Shown here: positions 1 through 6,666 of the stretch, in pieces
Position numbering within the stretch: position 1 is the stretch's first letter
Layout of the letters: each line of letters begins with the position of its first letter
NCBI GenBank assembly: GCA_903970315.1
Contig: CAJCIJ010000038.1
Coordinates: 1 to 12,216, forward strand
DNA length: 12,216 nucleotides
Reading direction: 5' to 3'
DNA from: Actinomycetota bacterium
Lineage (GTDB): Bacteria > Actinomycetota > Thermoleophilia > Solirubrobacterales > Solirubrobacteraceae
Notes under the pieces: generated by a model
Told to the model about the DNA's origin: nothing
Database searches by the model: none
What the model saw: only the letters and a program-made list of their open reading frames with translations
Made by a program: the position numbers and the translations under genes

Positions 1-104
1 ATCACGGACGGGACCCACGAGGTGGGCGCAATCGCCAGCGCTTCGGCCACACTCCCGACCTGATCCCAAGTGGCGCGCTCATCGCGGAACACCAGCTCGC
101 GCAT
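1..104 (-). CDS. Partial hypothetical protein, N-terminus only
   Basis: An open minus-strand frame starts at an ATG at 104-102 and continues off the left edge, giving 34 visible residues that begin MRELVFRDERATWDQ. It lies 5 bp downstream of the stop of the preceding minus-strand ORF, a spacing typical of an operon, and this is the main support for it. The visible stretch is mixed charged and hydrophobic, with no signal peptide or motif I can recognise. A plus-strand frame over the same bases is also open from 1 and stops at 61-63, so the strand is not certain. No function is proposed. Confidence 0.3.
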   Translation of the reverse strand, partial: MRELVFRDERATWDQVGSVAEALAIAPTSWVPSV

Positions 105-109
105 GGGGC

Positions 110-364
110 TCACACGTCGCCCCGGAGTCGTGCCGTGACCAGGACCGCGGCCGTGCTTGAACGGATCGGCCGGCCGAGTCGCTCATAGATCGCGTCGTTC
201 TCGGCCTGCAGGGCTTCGCGCTGGTTCGGTGTGATCCGGCGGTCGAAGGACAAGGTGCCGAGCACTGCGGTCAGCTCGTCGGGATATGTCGGACGCCTGC
301 GCTCGTACTCGTCGGCCACCTCGTCAAAGGCCCTGCCGGGGTGCCGTACGGAAGCCGCAGCCAT
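110..364 (-). pseudogene. Internally deleted class I SAM methyltransferase remnant (84 codons)
   Basis: The frame is intact and runs from an ATG at 364-362 to a TGA at 112-110. Residues 10-31 (RAFDEVADEYERRRPTYPDE) look like the N-terminus of class I SAM-dependent methyltransferases, which usually open with F-D-x-x-A-x-x-Y-x-x-x-R-P-x-Y-P. Residues about 38-80 (RRITPNQREALQAENDAIYE and onward to VTAR) resemble the extreme C-terminus of the same broad family, where a P-x-Q-R-x-x-L helix leads into a final beta strand. The roughly 150-200 residues that should lie between, including the glycine-rich SAM-binding motif I, are absent. I therefore read it as an in-frame internal deletion and not a functional enzyme. 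It could still be expressed, since a TAnnnT hexamer sits just before the ATG. The alternative is an unrelated small protein. Confidence 0.5.
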
Positions 365-370
365 GACCGC

Positions 371-376
371 AACGTA
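371..376 (-). promoter_or_regulatory. Putative -10 element, leaderless start of the 84-codon ORF
   Basis: On the minus strand TACGTT ends 7 nt before the A of the ATG at 364. With the usual 6-7 nt from the -10 hexamer to the transcription start, the RNA would begin at or next to the ATG. No convincing -35 hexamer is visible, and no Shine-Dalgarno sequence precedes the ATG. Confidence 0.35.
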
Positions 377-441
377 GCGTTGACCGCAGACGAGTCGGCC
401 CGCCGGCGCCCGTGTGAGTGCAGATAAACACTCCTGCCGCT

Positions 442-447
442 TAGGCT
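442..447 (+). promoter_or_regulatory. Putative -10 element, leaderless start of the CDF gene
   Basis: TAGGCT ends 7 nt before the ATG at 454, so transcription could start at the ATG. There is no Shine-Dalgarno sequence ahead of the start codon, which fits a leaderless message. The same hexamer precedes leuB. No good -35 box is seen at the expected distance. Confidence 0.4.
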
Positions 448-453
448 CTGTCG

Positions 454-1833
454 ATGGTGGCGCCCGCCAGCAGAGAGCAGGTGGTCGGGCAGCGACGGAC
501 GACGCTCGTGTCGATCGCTGCCGCCGGGTTGCTGGTGATCCTCAAGCTTGGGGTGGGATTGATCACGGGCAGTCTGGCGTTGATTTCCGCCGGGGTCGAG
601 TCAAGCGGAGATGTCCTCGCCGCGCTGTTGACGTTCTTCGCTGTGCGGTTGGGCCGCCAACCTGCCGACCCCGAGCACCCTTACGGGCATGGTCGGGCCG
701 AGAACCTCGGAGCGCTGGGGGAGGCCGGCATCCTGCTGGCCGGCGGGCTGATCGTCGCAGTCACAGCGATCAGACACATTGCAACTCCAAGCGGCTCGCC
801 TGACACCGGTTGGTATGTCTTTCTGGTCGTCGCGATCGCACTGGCCGTGGATCTCGCCCGCACCGTGATCTCCTTTCGCAGCGCACGGCGGTATCGGAGC
901 CCCGCGCTACGCGCGAACGGGTTTCATTTTGCCGCGGACATGGCCGGGTCGGCGGCGGTCCTCATCGGATTGCTCCTCGTGCGCAGTGGGTTCGCCGCAG
1001 GCGATGCCAGCGCCGCGCTGGTCATAGCGGCGCTCATACTCGGCACCGCGGCACGCCTTATCGGGGACAACGCGAACGTGCTGATGGATCGCACTCCGGC
1101 GGAGGCGCGCGAGGCAGCCGAGCGCGCTCTTACACGCCTGGAACCGGAGATCGAGTTGGTGCGACTGCGGCTGCGCGAGTCCGCAGGGCGCTACTTCGCG
1201 GACGTCATCGCCGCTGTTGCGCCTGGAGCAGCTGTGATCGAGGGCCACGAGGCCGCCAACCGCATCGAGGCGGCGATCGAGGCGGCGTTGCCCGGCAGCG
1301 ATGTCGTCGTCCACGTCGAGCCTCGGCGCAGAGGCCTGGACCGACGCGACCGGATACTGGCGATCGCGCTGGCCGAGCCCCTGGTCAAGGAAGTCCACGA
1401 TGTCACGATCTATGAACACGACGGGTCCACCGGCGTCTCGCTGCATCTGAAGTTCTCCGCCGATCTTGCCCTGCACGACGCACTGGTCGTCGCTGGGCGC
1501 ATCGAGCAAGCTATCCGAGACCGCGCCGATGTGAGCGAGGTGCAGACACACCTTGAGCCACTGGAGCGCCCGCTGATCGCCACTCCAGCAACCACGAGCG
1601 CAGACCTCGACGCGATCAGCGAAATCGAGCGCATAGTCATCGAGCAGACGGGCGTCGCACCGCGAGGGACGAGGGTGTTTGACACCGAGGCCGGACGCAT
1701 CATCTTCCTGACGCTCGCTGTCGGCGCCGAGTCCTCCCTGGTCGATGCTCACCAGCTAACCGGCGAGCTTGAGGAGCAGCTGCGCCAGCAGGTCTCCGAC
1801 GTCGCTGACGTGATCGTGCACACCGAGACCTGA
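454..1833 (+). CDS. Cation diffusion facilitator (CDF) family transporter with an extended C-terminal region
   Basis: A 459-residue inner-membrane metal cation/proton antiporter of the CDF family, whose members export Zn, Fe, Mn, Co or Cd. About six hydrophobic segments fill residues 18-205. TM2 carries E49-x-x-x-D53 and TM5 carries H158-x-x-x-D162, the positions of the tetrahedral transport site (Asp/His-x-x-x-Asp in well-studied members). The loop after TM2 has the family signature HPYGHGRAE (residues 75-83). Typical members have about 300 residues with one ferredoxin-like cytoplasmic domain. Here about 245 residues follow TM6 and seem to hold three such units (about 215-290, 295-370, 385-458), each ending in a similar strand: VVVHVEP, VQTHLEP, VIVHTE. 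The Glu at TM2 position 49 is unusual and makes the substrate hard to guess. The ATG at 454 is chosen because a -10-like hexamer lies just upstream and the first TM starts near residue 18. The gene is divergent from the methyltransferase remnant. Confidence 0.88.
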   Translation: MVAPASREQVVGQRRTTLVSIAAAGLLVILKLGVGLITGSLALISAGVESSGDVLAALLTFFAVRLGRQPADPEHPYGHGRAENLGALGEAGILLAGGLIVAVTAIRHIATPSGSPDTGWYVFLVVAIALAVDLARTVISFRSARRYRSPALRANGFHFAADMAGSAAVLIGLLLVRSGFAAGDASAALVIAALILGTAARLIGDNANVLMDRTPAEAREAAERALTRLEPEIELVRLRLRESAGRYFADVIAAVAPGAAVIEGHEAANRIEAAIEAALPGSDVVVHVEPRRRGLDRRDRILAIALAEPLVKEVHDVTIYEHDGSTGVSLHLKFSADLALHDALVVAGRIEQAIRDRADVSEVQTHLEPLERPLIATPATTSADLDAISEIERIVIEQTGVAPRGTRVFDTEAGRIIFLTLAVGAESSLVDAHQLTGELEEQLRQQVSDVADVIVHTET

Positions 1834-1908
1834 GCGCGCAGAAAGGACCACCGGCGCCGCGCTGCCAGGTCCAAGGCCCCGCGCTGTCCGCACATTCTTG
1901 GTATCGGC

Positions 1909-1935
1909 TGGACGGCCCGCAAATAGGGATATGCT
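1909..1935 (+). promoter_or_regulatory. Possible promoter of the kelch gene
   Basis: TATGCT at 1930-1935 is a reasonable -10 hexamer. TGGACG at 1909-1914 matches TTGACA at 4 of 6 positions, but the 15-bp spacer is short. Transcription would begin near 1942 and give a leader of about 135 nt before the start codon at 2078. Confidence 0.3.
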
Positions 1936-1954
1936 GAACGGTGCGGGGGCCCGT

Positions 1955-2053
1955 AGGTGTGGACGAACCCCCCCAGCCGGGACACCCCGGCGTCAGCCAC
2001 ACCTCGATTCAGCGCGCGCCATTCGGCCTTGCGCCCAGGGGCAACCGCCCCTG
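1955..2053 (+). promoter_or_regulatory. Structured 5' leader with nested hairpins, unassigned
   Basis: Between CDF and the kelch gene the plus strand can fold into a perfect 8-bp outer stem (1955-1962, AGGTGTGG, with 1997-2004, CCACACCT). This encloses a 6-bp hairpin (GCCGGG 1976-1981, loop ACAC, CCCGGC 1986-1991). A third, separate 7-bp hairpin follows (2036-2042 with 2047-2053, loop AACC), and the ribosome binding site comes 12 nt later. The layout resembles a regulatory leader. I do not recognise any known riboswitch consensus in it, and stems of this size also arise by chance in GC-rich DNA. Confidence 0.35.
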
Positions 2054-2065
2054 CAGTTCTCTTTT

Positions 2066-2072
2066 GGGAGGT
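2066..2072 (+). promoter_or_regulatory. Strong ribosome binding site of the kelch gene
   Basis: GGGAGGT lies 5 nt before the ATG at 2078 and fixes that start. It contrasts with the CDF, regulator and leuB genes, which lack such a site. Confidence 0.8.
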
Positions 2073-2077
2073 AGTGC

Positions 2078-3766
2078 ATGCGATTTTTCGCTTCGGCCTC
2101 GCGCCTCGCGCTGGTGGTCTCACTCTGTGTTGCTGCGGTCGGCCTGTCGGCCCCCGCTGCCGGCGCCGCTATCGGCTTCACCAAGGCCGGCGCGGAAATA
2201 ACGACGGAACGCTACGCGCCCGCCGCGGCGACGCTGCCCGACGGCAACGTGCTGATTGCCGGCGGCGACAACGAAGCCCAAGGAGCTCCCACCAGCGCCG
2301 AAATCTTCAAGCCGGCCACCGATTCGATGGAACGGCTGAGCGCGACGATGACGGTCGCTCGCGGCGAAGACGCCTACGTGACTCTCGCCAGCGGCAAGGT
2401 GCTGATCGCGGGCGGCTCCAACCGAACCGAACATAACCTCGAAAGCGCGGAACTGTTCAACCCGGCCACGAACGCCTTTGAAGCCCTGTCCGGGCAGCTC
2501 ACTGTCGAACGCGACGGAGGGGCTGCCGCGTTACTGCACAACGGCACGGTGCTGATCGTCGGCGGTGCCAATGAAAACCCACCCCTGCTCAGAGCCGAAA
2601 TCTTTCACCCCGAAACCGGGACCTTCGAAGCTCTGGCCAGCGAAATATCGACCGAACGCTATGAGCCGGTTGTAGCGACTCTGCCCAGCGGTGAGGTTCT
2701 GATCTCCGGTGGGTACCCTGAACGGGCCGAAGCTGCTCAAACCGCTGAACTCTTCAACCCCGCAACGGGCCGGTTCGAAGCAATCGCGGCGACCATGCGG
2801 GTACCCCGTGGCGAACAGGCCTACGTCGCGCTGCAGGACGGCGACGTGTTGATCGCCGGGGGCACCAACAATGTGGCGACTCTGGCCAGTGCGGAAATCT
2901 TCAGCGTCGCATCGGCCAGCTTCGAATCGGTCGGCTCCATGGCCACCGAACGCGACGGCGCTGCTGCCGCGCTGCTGCCAGACGGCCACGCGGTTGTCGT
3001 CGGCGGCGTGGCCAACGGGTCGGCTGTGCTGGCCATCGAAGAGACCACGATCGCCGCCCCGGCTGCGAACACCGCTGCTGCCTCGGCTCTGACCACCAAC
3101 ACAGCCACCCTCGGTGGCGCGGTGCTGTCGGAAGTTGTTGGCTCCAGCTATTTCCAGTACGGCACAACCACCGCCTACGGCGCCTCCACGGCCCATGCGG
3201 CCGTCGCGGCGTCGCTCACCAGTGCCGCGACCACAGCGGCCATCAGTGGCCTCGCGCCGTACACCACCTATCACTTCCGCCTGGTGGCTGAAAATGCCGG
3301 TGGCACCACCTACGGTGCGGATCAGAGCTTCACCACGCCGCAGGGTCTCCCCGTGTTGACGGGCCTGAAGGAGGCGCCGTCGAGGTGGCGCACCAGCTCG
3401 AACGTGGCCACGATCAGCCGCAGGCACGCAAGGCGAAAGCCGCCCGTTGGCACCACATTCTCGTTCTCTCTGAATGAACAGTCAACGCTGACGCTGACGT
3501 TCAGCAAGCAGGTGTCAGGCCACAAGGTCGGCAACCGCTGCGTGGCGGGCAAGTCCAAGCACCGGCATGCACGGAAGTGCGAGACCACTGTGGGAGCCGG
3601 CTCGATGACGCGCACTGCCCTCGCGGGCTCCGACAAGTTCTCCTTCGGAGGCCTCGTGTTCAAGGGGCACAAACTCAAGCCTGGCAGCTACACGGTTGCG
3701 CTTACCGCGACGGATTACACAGCACAGTCAAGCCCGGTAAGCATCGCCTTCACGATTGTGAAGTAG
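2078..3766 (+). CDS. Secreted six-bladed kelch-type beta-propeller with Fn3-like domain
   Basis: A 562-residue exported protein. Residues 1-30 form a signal peptide: basic start, hydrophobic core, likely cleavage after AAGA. Residues about 42-322 hold six kelch-like repeats of about 49 residues, each with an L-x-x-G-x-V-L-I-x-G-G strand followed by a S-A-E-I/L-F-x-P-A-T strand, as in galactose oxidase/kelch propellers. Blades 1 and 4 start TERYxP, 2 and 5 xRGExAYV, 3 and 6 ERDGxAAALL, an ABCABC order. Residues about 327-420 look like a fibronectin type III-like domain (YFQYGTTTAYG, then GLAPYTTYHFRLVAENAGGT). Residues 430-562 are a basic beta-rich module with C488 and C501 flanking a Lys/Arg/His loop, a type I associate with Solirubrobacterales exported proteins. 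No LPxTG motif or C-terminal TM is seen, so it is probably released or surface-bound by that module. No catalytic residues are evident; a binding or adhesion role is inferred. Glu codons in the propeller are mostly GAA, unlike its neighbours. Confidence 0.85.
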   Translation: MRFFASASRLALVVSLCVAAVGLSAPAAGAAIGFTKAGAEITTERYAPAAATLPDGNVLIAGGDNEAQGAPTSAEIFKPATDSMERLSATMTVARGEDAYVTLASGKVLIAGGSNRTEHNLESAELFNPATNAFEALSGQLTVERDGGAAALLHNGTVLIVGGANENPPLLRAEIFHPETGTFEALASEISTERYEPVVATLPSGEVLISGGYPERAEAAQTAELFNPATGRFEAIAATMRVPRGEQAYVALQDGDVLIAGGTNNVATLASAEIFSVASASFESVGSMATERDGAAAALLPDGHAVVVGGVANGSAVLAIEETTIAAPAANTAAASALTTNTATLGGAVLSEVVGSSYFQYGTTTAYGASTAHAAVAASLTSAATTAAISGLAPYTTYHFRLVAENAGGTTYGADQSFTTPQGLPVLTGLKEAPSRWRTSSNVATISRRHARRKPPVGTTFSFSLNEQSTLTLTFSKQVSGHKVGNRCVAGKSKHRHARKCETTVGAGSMTRTALAGSDKFSFGGLVFKGHKLKPGSYTVALTATDYTAQSSPVSIAFTIVK

Positions 3767-3801
3767 GGCGCAGGGGCTGTGAGTTAGAGAGGCAGTTTGA
3801 G

Positions 3802-3832
3802 CCGCCGGCCGTCGATATCCGTCGGCCGGCGG
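3802..3832 (+). terminator. Perfect 10-bp inverted repeat downstream of the kelch gene
   Basis: CCGCCGGCCG (3802-3811) and CGGCCGGCGG (3823-3832) are exact reverse complements around an 11-nt loop, 35 nt after the kelch stop codon. The position suits a transcription terminator, but there is no T-run after the stem, so it would be a non-canonical one. It also sits about 95-125 bp upstream of the XRE-cupin start and could be an operator instead. Confidence 0.4.
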
Positions 3833-3911
3833 TCGAATTGGCCGGTGAGGTCTGCCGGCTGCGTCCCGGCGGAAGGCGGGCCGCACGCTGGCAAGCACCG
3901 CCTGTCCGTGA

Positions 3912-3917
3912 TAACGT
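3912..3917 (+). promoter_or_regulatory. Putative -10 element of the regulator-leu operon
   Basis: TAACGT lies 8 nt before the ATG at 3926, so the message could be leaderless or nearly so. TGGCAA at 3889-3894 is a weak -35 candidate with a 17-bp spacer. This is the most likely promoter for the whole regulator-leu cluster, because only 23 bp separate the regulator from leuC. Confidence 0.4.
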
Positions 3918-3925
3918 ACGGTCGT

Positions 3926-4627
3926 ATGCCAGTAGCGGCAACAAAGCCCAGCCCCGCGCGAACCAGTCGGCGCACCCAAGGTGGGCCGCGGCTCACCAGC
4001 GGCGTCGATGGCAGCGCTCCGCCCGCCAATGATTCCGGGGCCCTGCCGGCGGGCGTGCAGCCTGCGGTCGTGGGCGCACGGGTGCGCTCGTTGCGGGAGG
4101 GGGCCGGCATGTCGCTGCGCGATCTCAGTGCCCGCAGCGGCGTGAGCGTGCCCATGCTCTCGCAGGTCGAGCGCGGCGAGACCAGCCCCACGCTCACGGT
4201 CGCCGCCCGGATCGCATCGGGCCTCGAGCTGCGACTGTCACAGCTGTTGCGCCTGGATGAGGACGGCGCGGTGGTGGTCGTACGCGCCGGCCACGGCCGT
4301 ACCGTCGGAGGTCCGCGTCGCAGCCACCGCTCCGAGGTGCTCACGGCCGACCGGCCAGGCCAGCGTGCCGAGCTGTCGCGCCACACGCTCGCGCCCGGGG
4401 GCGCCACGGGAGGGCCTGATGACCCGCCCATGCACGAGCCCGGCAGCCGCGAGGTCGCCCTGGTCGAGCGCGGCATCCTGGCGCTGGTCTGCGACGGGCG
4501 ACGGCACGAGCTTGCAACCGGCGACTGCGTCACCTTCGACGCCGATCTGCCACACCATTTTGAGAATCCCGGCGACGTTGAGGCGGTCTTTCTGGCCGTG
4601 GTCACCGCCGGGCTGAGGCGCAGCTAG
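3926..4627 (+). CDS. XRE-family HTH plus cupin transcriptional regulator
   Basis: A 233-residue cytoplasmic DNA-binding protein. Residues about 49-108 form an XRE (lambda Cro/C1-type) helix-turn-helix: [20 protein letters not shown], then [20 protein letters not shown]. Residues about 150-227 form a small cupin barrel ([15 protein letters not shown], then [20 protein letters not shown]), the usual ligand-sensing half of this regulator class. H170, E177 and H210/H211 are candidate metal or ligand residues. The first 45 residues are Pro/Ala/Arg-rich and probably disordered. The frame is open upstream to an ATG at 3797, but that extension would run through the inverted repeat and the likely promoter, so the ATG at 3926 is preferred. 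It stands 23 bp before leuC in the same direction, so it is probably co-transcribed with the leu genes and may control them in response to a branched-chain metabolite. That role is inferred from position only. Confidence 0.85.
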   Translation: MPVAATKPSPARTSRRTQGGPRLTSGVDGSAPPANDSGALPAGVQPAVVGARVRSLREGAGMSLRDLSARSGVSVPMLSQVERGETSPTLTVAARIASGLELRLSQLLRLDEDGAVVVVRAGHGRTVGGPRRSHRSEVLTADRPGQRAELSRHTLAPGGATGGPDDPPMHEPGSREVALVERGILALVCDGRRHELATGDCVTFDADLPHHFENPGDVEAVFLAVVTAGLRRS

Positions 4628-4635
4628 GCGCTGCT

Positions 4636-4642
4636 GAAAGGA
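4636..4642 (+). promoter_or_regulatory. Ribosome binding site of leuC
   Basis: GAAAGGA lies 8 nt before the ATG at 4651. The 23-bp gap holds no -10-like hexamer, which supports transcription from the regulator promoter. Confidence 0.6.
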
Positions 4643-4650
4643 CCGAGTCG

Positions 4651-6057
4651 ATGAGCAAGACCATGTTCGAGAAGATCTGGGAGGCCCACGAGGTTGGCGG
4701 CGACGGCTCCGGGCTGATCTACATCGACCTGCACCTCGTCCACGAGGTGACGAGTCCCCAGGCATTTGACGGCCTCCGACTGGCCGGTCGGACCGTGCGG
4801 CGGCCCGACCGCACGCTGGCCACAGCCGACCACAACACCCCGACCGACGGCACTCCGGTGGCGGCGCAGATCAAGGACGAGCTCTCCCGTGTACAGGTGC
4901 AGACGCTTGAGTCCAACTGCGCAGAGTTCGGCGTTCCCGTCTACTCGCTGGGCTCCCCCCGCCAGGGGATCGTGCATGTGATCGGTCCCGAGCTTGGCGT
5001 GACCCAGCCCGGGATGACGATCGTCTGTGGCGACTCACACACCTCCACGCACGGCGCATTTGGCGCGCTCGCGTTCGGGATCGGCACCAGCGAGGTCGAG
5101 CACGTGCTGGCGACCCAGTGCATGGTCCAGCACCGGCCCCAGTCGATGCGCATCCGCTACGACGGCCAGCTCGGCTTCGGCGTCACCGCCAAGGACCTGA
5201 TCCTGGCCACGCTCGGGCAGGTCGGCGTGGGCGGGCTGACCGGCCATGTGGTCGAGTACGCCGGGCCGGCGATCCAGGCGCTGAGCATGGAGGGGCGCAT
5301 GACGGTGTGCAACATGACGATCGAGGGCGGCGGCCGGGCAGGCATGATCGCCCCCGACGAGACCACCTACGCCTGGTTCACCGACACCGACAGGCCGGGG
5401 GCGCCCAAGGGTGCCGAGCTGGCCGAGGCGATCGAGCGCTGGCGCGAGTTGCCAACAGACGACGGAGCGAGCTTTGACACCGAGGTCTCAGTCGATGCCT
5501 CTGCAATCTCGCCGCAGGTCACCTGGGGCACCAACCCCGGGATGGTCGCGCCGGTGACCGAGCGCGTGCCCGACCCTCAGCAGATGGCCACCGAAGCCGA
5601 GCGCGAGGAGGCCGAGCGGGCGCTGGTCTACATGGGACTGGAGGCCGGCACGCCGATGCAGGAGATCTCGATCGACCGCGTTTTCATCGGCTCCTGCACC
5701 AACTCGCGGATCGGCGATCTGCGCGCCGCGGCCGCCGTGATCGAGGGCCGCACGGTCGCCGACACGGTGAACGCGATGGTCGTCCCCGGATCCCAGCAGG
5801 TCAAGGCGCAGGCCGAGGCCGAGGGGCTTGACCGTGTCTTTCGCGACGCCGGATTTGACTGGCGCGTGGCGGGATGCTCGATGTGCCTGGGGATGAACCC
5901 CGACATCCTGGCCCCCGCCGAGCGCTGCGCATCGACGTCAAACCGCAACTTCGAGGGGCGCCAGGGGCGCGGCGGGCGCACGCACCTGGTCTCGCCACAG
6001 ATGGCGGCCGCAGCAGCGATCGCCGGACACTTCGTCGACATCCGCGACTGGGCCTAG
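4651..6057 (+). CDS. leuC: 3-isopropylmalate dehydratase large subunit
   Basis: Large subunit of isopropylmalate isomerase (aconitase superfamily), 468 residues, close to the 466 of E. coli LeuC. With LeuD it interconverts 2- and 3-isopropylmalate through isopropylmaleate in leucine synthesis; the same enzyme can convert citramalate to 3-methylmalate through citraconate. The three cysteines that hold the 4Fe-4S cluster are visible: C349 in [11 protein letters not shown], and C409 and C412 in [10 protein letters not shown]. Other family signatures are TADHNTPT (58-65), [20 protein letters not shown] (125-144) and the C-terminal [20 protein letters not shown] (431-450). No domain is missing. 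The gene sits between the regulator and leuD, 9 bp before the leuD start. Confidence 0.97.
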   Translation: MSKTMFEKIWEAHEVGGDGSGLIYIDLHLVHEVTSPQAFDGLRLAGRTVRRPDRTLATADHNTPTDGTPVAAQIKDELSRVQVQTLESNCAEFGVPVYSLGSPRQGIVHVIGPELGVTQPGMTIVCGDSHTSTHGAFGALAFGIGTSEVEHVLATQCMVQHRPQSMRIRYDGQLGFGVTAKDLILATLGQVGVGGLTGHVVEYAGPAIQALSMEGRMTVCNMTIEGGGRAGMIAPDETTYAWFTDTDRPGAPKGAELAEAIERWRELPTDDGASFDTEVSVDASAISPQVTWGTNPGMVAPVTERVPDPQQMATEAEREEAERALVYMGLEAGTPMQEISIDRVFIGSCTNSRIGDLRAAAAVIEGRTVADTVNAMVVPGSQQVKAQAEAEGLDRVFRDAGFDWRVAGCSMCLGMNPDILAPAERCASTSNRNFEGRQGRGGRTHLVSPQMAAAAAIAGHFVDIRDWA

Positions 6058-6061
6058 GAGG
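6056..6061 (+). promoter_or_regulatory. Ribosome binding site of leuD overlapping the leuC stop
   Basis: AGGAGG begins inside the TAG stop codon of leuC and lies 5 nt before the leuD ATG, consistent with coupled translation of the two subunits. Confidence 0.75.
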
Positions 6062-6066
6062 ACTCC

Positions 6067-6666
6067 ATGCAACCGATCGAGATCATCAGCGGGCCTGTCA
6101 GCCACCTGGACCGCGCCAACGTCGACACCGACCAGATCATGCCCAAGCAGTTTCTCAAACGCGTGGAGCGGACCGGCTTCGGCCAGTTCCTGTTCTACGA
6201 CTGGGCCAAGGAGGACGGCTGGGATCTTCCCGCCAACCCCATCCTGGTCACCGGCGAAAACTTCGGTTGCGGGTCCTCGCGCGAGCACGCCCCGTGGGGG
6301 CTTCAGGACTACGGCTTCCAGGCGATCGTGGCGCCGAGCTTCGCGGACATCTTCTACTCCAACTGCACAAAGATCGGGTTGCTGCCCGTGGTGCTGGCCG
6401 CCGAGCACTGCCACGCGCTCGCCCAGGCCGGCTCCGGCCAGGTGGACCTGCGCGCACAGGAGGTCCGCTACGTGTCGACGGCCGGTGCCGATGACGGCGG
6501 CTTGGTGGTCGTGGGCTTCGAGATCGACCAGGAGATCCGCAGGCGCCTGCTCGATGGCCTGGATGACATCGGCGTCACGCTCGGCGGCAGCGAGCCCGAC
6601 ATCTCCGCCTATGAGGTTGCCCGCCAGGCGCGCGGCCCCGCGTTGCCGCAGACAACGGCGCTGTGA
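6067..6666 (+). CDS. leuD: 3-isopropylmalate dehydratase small subunit
   Basis: Small (swivel-domain) subunit of isopropylmalate isomerase, 199 residues, against 201 in E. coli LeuD. It completes the LeuCD active site and binds the substrate. Clear family motifs are NVDTDQIMPKQFLK (residues 18-31), FLFYDWAKEDGW (42-53) and the substrate-loop signature GENFGCGSSREHAPWGL (63-79), followed by IVAPSFADIFYSNCTKIGLL. The start is fixed by the AGGAGG element. Its TGA stop overlaps the GTG start of the methyltransferase by 4 nt (GTGA), which indicates translational coupling to a gene not normally found in leu operons. Confidence 0.97.
   Translation: MQPIEIISGPVSHLDRANVDTDQIMPKQFLKRVERTGFGQFLFYDWAKEDGWDLPANPILVTGENFGCGSSREHAPWGLQDYGFQAIVAPSFADIFYSNCTKIGLLPVVLAAEHCHALAQAGSGQVDLRAQEVRYVSTAGADDGGLVVVGFEIDQEIRRRLLDGLDDIGVTLGGSEPDISAYEVARQARGPALPQTTAL

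Noticed and set aside
1..63. Plus-strand frame open from the left edge and ending at 61-63
   Set aside because: Only 20 residues (ITDGTHEVGAIASASATLPT) with no support. The minus-strand frame has an operon-like spacing to its neighbour.
907..1752. Long minus-strand open frame of 281 codons opposite the CDF gene
   Set aside because: It is antisense to a clear membrane transporter, has no recognisable domain and follows from high-GC codon structure.
1845..1871. Possible terminator after the CDF gene (GGACC...GGTCC)
   Set aside because: The outer stem is only 5 bp, the inside pairs poorly and there is no T-run, so it is not distinguishable from chance in GC-rich DNA.
3797..3925. N-terminal extension of the XRE-cupin regulator from an ATG at 3797
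   Set aside because: The extension would run through the perfect inverted repeat and a -10-like hexamer and adds Arg/Pro-rich sequence with no family match. The ATG at 3926 fits better.
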